From the NCBI GenBank assembly GCA_023438245.1, contig JAEXRD010000164.1:1-11578 (forward strand): 11,578 bases of DNA, in the 5' to 3' direction. Position 1 is the stretch's first letter. Each line of letters opens with the position of its first letter. Under the pieces are notes generated by a model. That model did no database searches. It saw nothing but the letters and a program-made list of their open reading frames with translations, and had not been told where the DNA came from. The translations under genes were made by a program, and so were the position numbers. Source of the stretch: Pseudomonadota bacterium. GTDB lineage: Bacteria > Desulfobacterota > Desulfovibrionia > Desulfovibrionales > Desulfovibrionaceae. This document shows positions 7,404 through 11,578 of the stretch, in pieces.

Positions 7404-9122
7404 TTAAAGTCCTGCCATAAACAGATGTTCAATGATGGGCCCGACGGCCAGTACGGGCAAAAAGTTCAGCGCGCCCACAATCAGGATGATCAAAACCAGC
7501 CAGCCGATAAACAACGGTGTGGTGGTGGGCAGCGTACCGGCGCCCACCGGGATCTTCTTCTTGCCGGCCAGCGAACCGGCCAGCGCCAGCGTGGGGATGA
7601 TCAGCCAGAAACGGGCGATGAACATGGCTGCCGCGCCGGCGAGGTTGTAGAACATTGTGTTGGCGTTCAAACCGGCGAAGGCTGACCCGTTATTGTTGCC
7701 CATCGAGGTGAAACCATACAGCACCTGACTCAGTCCGTGCGGACCGGGGTTGGTGATGCCGGCCTGACCGGCGGCGGTCATCAGCGCGACGGCCGTGAGC
7801 GATAGAACAAGCAGAGGCATGATCAAGATCAGCAGCGCGGCCATTTTGATCTCAAATGGTTCGATCTTCTTGCCCAGGTATTCGGGGGTGCGGCCCACCA
7901 TCAGCCCTGAAATGAACACGGCAACAATCACAAAGATCAATATGCCGTACATGCCTGAACCCACACCGCCGGGAACCACTTCACCCAACTGCATCAGCAC
8001 CAGCGCGGAAAGCCCGCCGAGCGGCATGAACGAATCGTGCGAGGCGATCACCGCGCCGGATGACGTAGCCGTGGTGATGGAAGCAAACAGCGCAGAGACA
8101 GGCGCACCGAAGCGTACTTCCTTGCCTTCCATATTGCCCTGTGACTGGTCCAGCGTCATTCCCGCGGGGGCGGCTTTGGCCAGTGCCGGGTTCCCCGCGG
8201 CTTCAGATACGCAGGCTAATGTTGTGAAGGCCAGCAACAGGATTATCATGGCCGTGAGAATGGCCCAACCCTGGCGGGTATCACCCACCAGTTTGCCATA
8301 GGTGAACGTCAGCGCAACGGGGATGGCGGTTTCGGCCAGCATCAACAGCAGGTTGGAAAGCGGCGACGGATTCTCAAAGGGGTGCGCGGCGTTGGCATTC
8401 ATGAACCCGCCGCCGTTAGTCCCCAGGTGTTTGATGGCCACCTGCGAGGCGACCGGTCCGGCCGCGATGGTCTGCGCGGCCGGGGAATCAAGGGGCGTTG
8501 CCTGCAGAGCGGGAGAGAGAGTCTGGACGGACCCCAACCCGGCCAGAACAATACCCAGCACAATCGAAAGGGGTAAAAGGATATACAGGATCCCGCGGGT
8601 AAGGTCAACCCAGAAACTGCCCAGATTGGCGGTTTGTTTGCGGATCAGGCCGCGGATCAGAGCCATCATCACCGCCATGCCGGTGGCTGCCGAGAGGAAA
8701 TTCTGCACGGTGAAGCCCACTGTTTGCGAGAATAGGCTCATGGATGCTTCACCGGAATACGACTGCCAGTTGGTGTTGGTCACAAAGCTGACGGCGGCGT
8801 TAAACGCCTGGTCCGGCGCGATGGGCGGCATAGCGGCTGAATTTAAAGGAAGCACATGCTGCAACCGCAGAAGCAAGTAGAGGAAAACAATACCGGCCAG
8901 GTTGAACAGTAACACGGCAATGCTATATTGCTTCCAGGTCATCTCTTCGTCGGGCGAAGTGCCGGTCAGGCGATAGATAAACCCTTCCACCGGGCGGACT
9001 TCCGGCGAAAGGAAAGTCTTCTCACCGGAATAGACAGCCGCCATATACCCGCCCAGCGGTTTGACCAGAGCCAGTAATAGAACGAAAAATAATCCGATTT
9101 GGAGCCACTCAGAGGCTGCCAT
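7404..9122 (-). CDS. kdpA: Potassium-binding channel-like subunit KdpA
   Basis: The 572-residue integral membrane protein is the ion-selecting subunit of KdpFABC, related to the Trk/Ktr potassium transporter superfamily with four pore loops. All four loop signatures can be found: TNTNWQSYSGE at 115-125, HLGTNGGGFMNANAAHPFENP starting at 232, TATSSGAVIASHDS at 351-364, and GNNNGSAFAGLNANT at 475-489. The third loop reads SSG where E. coli has SCG, an unremarkable change. The length matches the family (E. coli 557). The ATG at 9122 shares one base with the kdpF stop (TGATG), and GGAG within the end of kdpF supplies the ribosome binding site 8 bases upstream. No truncation or frameshift is visible. 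Confidence 0.97.
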   Translation of the reverse strand: MAASEWLQIGLFFVLLLALVKPLGGYMAAVYSGEKTFLSPEVRPVEGFIYRLTGTSPDEEMTWKQYSIAVLLFNLAGIVFLYLLLRLQHVLPLNSAAMPPIAPDQAFNAAVSFVTNTNWQSYSGEASMSLFSQTVGFTVQNFLSAATGMAVMMALIRGLIRKQTANLGSFWVDLTRGILYILLPLSIVLGIVLAGLGSVQTLSPALQATPLDSPAAQTIAAGPVASQVAIKHLGTNGGGFMNANAAHPFENPSPLSNLLLMLAETAIPVALTFTYGKLVGDTRQGWAILTAMIILLLAFTTLACVSEAAGNPALAKAAPAGMTLDQSQGNMEGKEVRFGAPVSALFASITTATSSGAVIASHDSFMPLGGLSALVLMQLGEVVPGGVGSGMYGILIFVIVAVFISGLMVGRTPEYLGKKIEPFEIKMAALLILIMPLLVLSLTAVALMTAAGQAGITNPGPHGLSQVLYGFTSMGNNNGSAFAGLNANTMFYNLAGAAAMFIARFWLIIPTLALAGSLAGKKKIPVGAGTLPTTTPLFIGWLVLIILIVGALNFLPVLAVGPIIEHLFMAGL

Positions 9123-9205
9123 CAGAACTTCTCCGGAAACAACAGCGCGGCGAACACATACACCAGCAGCGCCAGAACGATCAAGCCCATCACCAGGTAC
9201 ATCAT
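9122..9205 (-). CDS. kdpF: Small stabilising subunit KdpF
   Basis: A 27-residue peptide made of one hydrophobic helix (about 3-22) ending in FPEKF. The C-terminal proline-glutamate-lysine/alanine-phenylalanine ending is typical of KdpF. KdpF is a single-span peptide that stabilises the KdpABC complex. It begins with two consecutive ATG codons (9205 and 9202); the first is preceded by AAGGA at 6 bases and overlaps the stop of the upstream small orf by 4 bases (ATGA). Its stop overlaps the kdpA start by one base. Identification rests on position, length and the ending. Confidence 0.9.
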   Translation of the reverse strand: MMYLVMGLIVLALLVYVFAALLFPEKF

Positions 9206-9297
9206 TTCTGTTCCTTCAGCTTTTCAATGCCGCACAGAAAAAGGAAAGTGACGGCGCTCAACAGGATGAAAACGGTCAACACAATAAGATCAGACAT
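9202..9297 (-). CDS. 31-residue single-span membrane peptide heading the kdp operon
   Basis: A short reading frame precedes kdpF: one acidic residue near the start (D3), an uninterrupted hydrophobic helix (about 4-21), then C22-G-I-E-K-L and a basic tail ending in KEQK. The start is supported by GGAG 5 bases upstream of the ATG at 9297, and the stop overlaps kdpF in an ATGA, the usual sign of a translated, coupled gene. From memory, similar very short orfs with a Cys-x-x-Glu-Arg/Lys-Leu ending precede kdpF or kdpA in other phyla, but I know of no established name or function. It may be a second KdpF-like helper peptide, or a leader that sets translation of the operon. Confidence 0.75.
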   Translation of the reverse strand: MSDLIVLTVFILLSAVTFLFLCGIEKLKEQK

Positions 9298-9325
9298 ATC
9301 AACTCCACGAATTAATCTCAATCTG

Positions 9326-9359
9326 GTTATAGCTTCACGGGTGTTAAGCCGGTGTTAAG
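9326..9359 (-). promoter_or_regulatory. Candidate kdp promoter with tandem KdpE-type operator
   Basis: Read on the minus strand, CTTAACACC occurs twice (9359-9351 and 9348-9340) with an 11-base period. A -10-like TATAAC at 9331-9326 stands 8 bases downstream. No -35 hexamer is present at the normal spacing; the repeats cover that place. OmpR/PhoB-family regulators bind two direct half-sites about 11 bases apart, and PhoB boxes replace the -35 in this manner. The KdpE encoded in this operon is the obvious candidate. A weaker third copy (GTGTAAAT on the plus strand) sits at 9373-9380. Transcription would start near 9319, about 20 bases before the 31-residue orf. Confidence 0.6.
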
Positions 9360-9440
9360 GAGGTTGGCTTTCGTGTAAATATTCTGTTTTGTCACGGCTT
9401 TTATTGCGGCCAGAAAACTATTGGGCCGGGGCAAGTGCTG

Positions 9441-9446
9441 TATACT
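9441..9446 (+). promoter_or_regulatory. Candidate -10 element for the DUF1349 gene
   Basis: TATACT differs by one base from the consensus -10 and lies 37 bases upstream of the ATG at 9484. The hexamer 17 bases further upstream (9418-9423, CTATTG) is a poor -35, so activity without an activator is uncertain. Confidence 0.4.
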
Positions 9447-9483
9447 TTGGAATACGAGATGTTATGTACGGGAGGAAACCAGC

Positions 9484-10071
9484 ATGAACCTGGATCAATT
9501 TCAGTGGATCAATTCGCCGGATAAATTCAGCATAGGCAAAAACTCGCTCGAGATGGTCACCCAACCGGAGACGGATTTCTGGCAGCGCACCTACTATGGG
9601 TTTCAACACGATACCGCCCACGCGTTCGTGATGCCGGTGATTCAAAGGGAATTTTCCTTCACCGTGAAGGCAGCCTGGAAGCCGGTCAAACTGTTTGACC
9701 AGTGCGGCATTGTGCTGTATCAGGATGCCGATAACTGGTTCAAAGCCTCGGTGGAATATGAGGGCGAGAAAATTTCCAAGCTGGGCAGTGTGGTGACCAA
9801 CCTCGGCTATTCAGACTGGGCGACCACGGATATCGCCTCATCCATCAATGAAATGACCTACCGCCTCAGCCGCCGCGGGCAGGATTTTCTGATCGAAAAT
9901 TCGATGGACGGACGGCAATTCGCCCAGATGCGAGTGCTGCACATGCACAATGAAATTGAAGAGGCGGCTATCGGGGTGTATGCCTGCAGCCCACTGGCGG
10001 CAACCATGCCGGTGACCTTCACCGGGTTCGACCTGGGCGATTGTATGTGGGAGTTGTACACCAATCCGTAA
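9484..10071 (+). CDS. DUF1349 domain protein
   Basis: The 195-residue soluble protein fits the DUF1349 family over its whole length. That family has a concanavalin-like beta-sandwich fold and members of about 200 residues. Recognisable segments are WINSP near residue 8, TDFWQRTYYGF at 30-40, the FDQCGIVLYQDADNWFKASVEY region (71-92) and SVVTNLGYSDWATTD (102-116). No signal peptide or membrane span is seen, so it should be cytoplasmic. Most members have no established activity; the yeast relative Ree1 is linked to enolase regulation, and the fold suggests carbohydrate binding, neither of which can be tested here. The ATG at 9484 is chosen because GGAGGAA lies 8 bases upstream; the frame is open back to 9421 but without a better start. 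It is divergent from the kdp operon, with 186 bases between the two start codons. Confidence 0.85.
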   Translation: MNLDQFQWINSPDKFSIGKNSLEMVTQPETDFWQRTYYGFQHDTAHAFVMPVIQREFSFTVKAAWKPVKLFDQCGIVLYQDADNWFKASVEYEGEKISKLGSVVTNLGYSDWATTDIASSINEMTYRLSRRGQDFLIENSMDGRQFAQMRVLHMHNEIEEAAIGVYACSPLAATMPVTFTGFDLGDCMWELYTNP

Positions 10072-10107
10072 AGAGGGTTTCAATGGGGATTGCATTTTCT
10101 CCGGTAA

Positions 10108-10122
10108 GGTAGATGCAAGCGG
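10108..10122. repeat. Left arm of the 90-bp palindromic element, third occurrence
   Basis: GGTAGATGCAAGCGG is identical over 15 bases to 597-611 and 803-817 and is again followed by GAAGGATA-like sequence. No intact right arm follows at the normal distance. A degenerate match (TTGACTT, then AATCCG and CTGCATC) occurs at about 10279-10300, which might be its displaced right half. Confidence 0.7.
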
Positions 10123-10166
10123 AAGGATAAGATGCGTTCATGCCCGGGCCAGAATCCCCCCTTGAT

Positions 10167-10206
10167 CCCCCCTTCCGGACGGGAAATACACCGTCCGCAA
10201 AGGGGG
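10167..10206. repeat. GC-rich hairpin
   Basis: CCCCCCTT at 10167-10174 and CGGACGG at 10176-10182 pair with CCGTCCG at 10191-10197 and AAAGGGGG at 10199-10206, leaving an 8-base loop. The CCCCCTTGATCCCCCC segment before it resembles intergenic repeats common in many bacterial genomes. There is no T-tract, so it is not a classical terminator. Confidence 0.65.
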
Positions 10207-10417
10207 CAAGAACCCGTGGACCGGCCAGATTTCTATGTAGGGGCGTTGCAGCCGGGGCGTCACGCGTCTGTTGGGAATTGACTTCCAATCCGGCTGCATC
10301 GCCCGCGGCATTGCCGGGAGGATGGTGTGGATACAGAAAAACCGTTACCTGCCGCCTCGGCGGTTGATGTGTAAACGGGCGGGAAGGGTGTTTGATATTG
10401 GCGGACGGATTAATTCC

Positions 10418-10560
10418 CCACCCCGAAGAGGAGAGGTTAGGTGAGGGGAAAAAGCCTCCTGATATGCGGATCTGCGTATGAAAGCAAAATGCGTGTGATC
10501 TGCCGGTAACTGCGATGGCAGAGAATACCCCACACCCGGCCTCTCCCCGGGGGGGAGAGG
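10418..10560. repeat. Imperfect inverted repeat of the CCTCTCCCC type
   Basis: The segment 10416-10448 (CCCCACCCCGAAGAGG and on to GTGAGGGG) is roughly the inverse of 10528-10560 (CCCCACACCCGG then CCTCTCCCC). The right member contains its own perfect 9-bp hairpin: CCTCTCCCC at 10540-10548 and GGGGAGAGG at 10552-10560. Between them lies an imperfect palindrome around 10465-10502. Such CCTCTCCCC/GGGGAGAGG palindromes are a widespread kind of intergenic repeat. Confidence 0.65.
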
Positions 10561-10609
10561 AGTACCGTGTTAAATCCCTCGCCCTGAAGGGGAGACGAGA
10601 AAAACTAAA

Positions 10610-10642
10610 AACCCCTGAGGATCTTTGAGATTCTCAGGGGTT
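10610..10642 (-). terminator. Rho-independent terminator of the SulP gene
   Basis: The arms AACCCCTGAG (10610-10619) and CTCAGGGGTT (10633-10642) continue pairing inward with one G-T pair, giving a stem of about 15 bp with a 3-base loop. On the minus strand the stem is followed by TTTTTAGTTTTT, so it terminates leftward transcription, 20 bases after the SulP stop codon. The other direction lacks a T-tract. Confidence 0.93.
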
Positions 10643-10661
10643 CGGATTCAACAAGAATAAC

Positions 10662-11578
10662 TTATATCTCCGCGCAGTACACGCAGCCGCGTTTCTCTGC
10701 TTCCACGATCGCCTGGTCGGCTGACCAGAAGAAATTTTCTGTGCCGATCATTGTATCCAGCCCGCCGCGTGACAGCATGGTCTGCACACCGGGCTGCACG
10801 CTGGCCAGCATCAGCACCGTGCCGGATTTCTTCAAATTCTGGTACAGCGTGGTCAATGACTGTAATCCGGAGGTATCGATCAACGGCACGCCGCGCATCG
10901 AAAGGATCAGCGCGTGGGTATTGGTCAACCCGGTAAAGGCTTCGTTGAAGTTGCCGGTGGCGGCAAAGAACAACGGGCCGGTGAGGTATGCCACCCTCAC
11001 GTGCTTGCAGTGACCGGCGTTCTCGATGCCGCGTCCGCGCAGCTTCTCGGGGTCAACTTCCTGGATCTGGATGTCGATGCTAGAACTGTCATTCAAGAAG
11101 ACCAGCGCCGAAAGGAACGCGCCGATCATGATGGCCTGGGTCAGGTCAAGCGCCACGGTAGCCAGCAGGGTGATGGTGAAGGTGATGATGGCCGTCTTGA
11201 ATTTATTGTGGAAGATGTAATGGATGGATTCCCATTCGTTCATGCGCCACGCGGTGACCACCAGCACGCCGGCCAGAGCCGCAAGCGGAATGCGTGACAT
11301 GACCGGCGCGAGGAAGAACATGGACGCAGTGAGAATCAGCGCGTGGACAATGCTGACCACACGCGTTTTGCCGCCCGATTTGATCCCCACGCTGCTGCGC
11401 GCGATGGCAGCCGTTGCCGGAACGCCGCCGAAGAATGGAATGATAATGTTACCCACGCCCTGGGCGATCAATTCCTGGTTGGCCTGCAGGCGGATGCCGG
11501 TCATATTGCTGGCCACCGCGCCGCACAACAGGCTTTCGATCGCGCCGAGCGCGGTGATGGTGAGAGCCGGTCCCACGA
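10662..11578 (-). CDS. SulP-family anion transporter with STAS domain (5' end outside window)
   Basis: The last 304 or so residues of a SulP (SLC26-type) permease that enters from the right edge; the methionine at 11576 is probably internal. The visible part opens with the family segment around ITALGAIESLL, then NQELIAQGVGN and FFGGVPATAAIARS (about 33-61), followed by the last membrane spans (about 72-92, 95-110, 127-161). A cytoplasmic STAS domain covers about 165-295, with LILSMRGVPLIDTSGL (223-238), the usual STAS core. SulP proteins carry sulfate, bicarbonate or other anions; substrate cannot be read from this portion. The last eight residues contain a CxxC pair (C298, C301 counted from the first visible Met), which I do not associate with the family. 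The stop is followed by a strong terminator, so the gene ends its transcription unit. Confidence 0.92.
   Translation of the reverse strand, partial: VGPALTITALGAIESLLCGAVASNMTGIRLQANQELIAQGVGNIIIPFFGGVPATAAIARSSVGIKSGGKTRVVSIVHALILTASMFFLAPVMSRIPLAALAGVLVVTAWRMNEWESIHYIFHNKFKTAIITFTITLLATVALDLTQAIMIGAFLSALVFLNDSSSIDIQIQEVDPEKLRGRGIENAGHCKHVRVAYLTGPLFFAATGNFNEAFTGLTNTHALILSMRGVPLIDTSGLQSLTTLYQNLKKSGTVLMLASVQPGVQTMLSRGGLDTMIGTENFFWSADQAIVEAEKRGCVYCAEI

Larger units (their letters stand above)
10072..10661. other. Non-coding gap rich in hairpin repeats
   Basis: These 590 bases separate two converging genes. They hold no credible reading frame. They contain a further copy of the left arm of the 90-bp element, a GC-rich hairpin at 10167-10206, a long imperfect inverted repeat at 10418-10560, and the sulP terminator at 10610-10642; each is listed separately. 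No clear terminator for the DUF1349 gene is visible just after its stop. Confidence 0.75.

Noticed and set aside
5294..7432. Longer KdpB beginning at 7432
   Set aside because: It overlaps kdpA by 29 bases and adds residues without family counterpart; the ATG at 7399 has an AGGA upstream.
8302..8880. 192-residue frame on the plus strand
   Set aside because: Antisense to kdpA with no start signal and no recognisable domain; long shadow frames are expected opposite GC-rich membrane-protein genes.
9421..10071. DUF1349 protein with extra N-terminal residues from 9421
   Set aside because: The extension covers the candidate -10 element and the GGAGGAA ribosome binding site, which belongs to the ATG at 9484.
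10140..10367. 75-residue frame on the plus strand in the right-hand gap
   Set aside because: It crosses hairpin repeats, lacks a ribosome binding site and has low-complexity Pro/Gly/Arg composition.
10345..10533. 62-residue frame on the minus strand in the right-hand gap
   Set aside because: Lies within the inverted repeats, with no start signal and no recognisable features.

Overview
The window is dominated by a complete high-affinity potassium uptake (Kdp) locus on the minus strand. It reads from about 9300 down to 1061 in the order small orf - kdpF - kdpA - kdpB - small orf - kdpC - kdpD - kdpE. Genes overlap by a few bases or are separated by at most 12, so one transcript is likely. KdpFABC is the P-type ATPase pump; KdpD and KdpE are the sensor kinase and response regulator that normally switch it on. 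Two small membrane proteins are not part of the textbook operon: a 31-residue single-span peptide encoded ahead of kdpF, and an 86-residue two-span protein between kdpB and kdpC in a visibly A/T-richer stretch.

The gap upstream of the operon (9298-9483) holds two 9-bp direct repeats spaced 11 bp apart, 8 bp upstream of a -10-like hexamer. That is the layout expected for an OmpR/PhoB-family regulator such as KdpE, and suggests autoregulation because kdpDE lie in the same operon. Divergent from the operon is a DUF1349 family gene (9484-10071, plus strand).

At the left edge is the 5' part of an RmlD-like NAD(P)-dependent sugar reductase (minus strand, leaving the window). At the right edge is the 3' part of a SulP-family anion transporter with a STAS domain (minus strand, entering from the right), closed by a strong intrinsic terminator.

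The two long non-coding stretches (524-1060 and 10072-10661) are rich in palindromic repeats. They include two 90-bp copies of one hairpin element, a second hairpin family, and short shared segments on both sides of the Kdp locus, so this is a dispersed intergenic repeat family.

The organism is a bacterium with moderately high GC. The gene types and the abundance of intergenic palindromes would suit Chloroflexota (Anaerolineae-like), but this is a guess from general impression and not proven by the sequence. Most of the window is ordinary; the two small membrane proteins, the putative KdpE box and the repeat family are the parts worth a second look.
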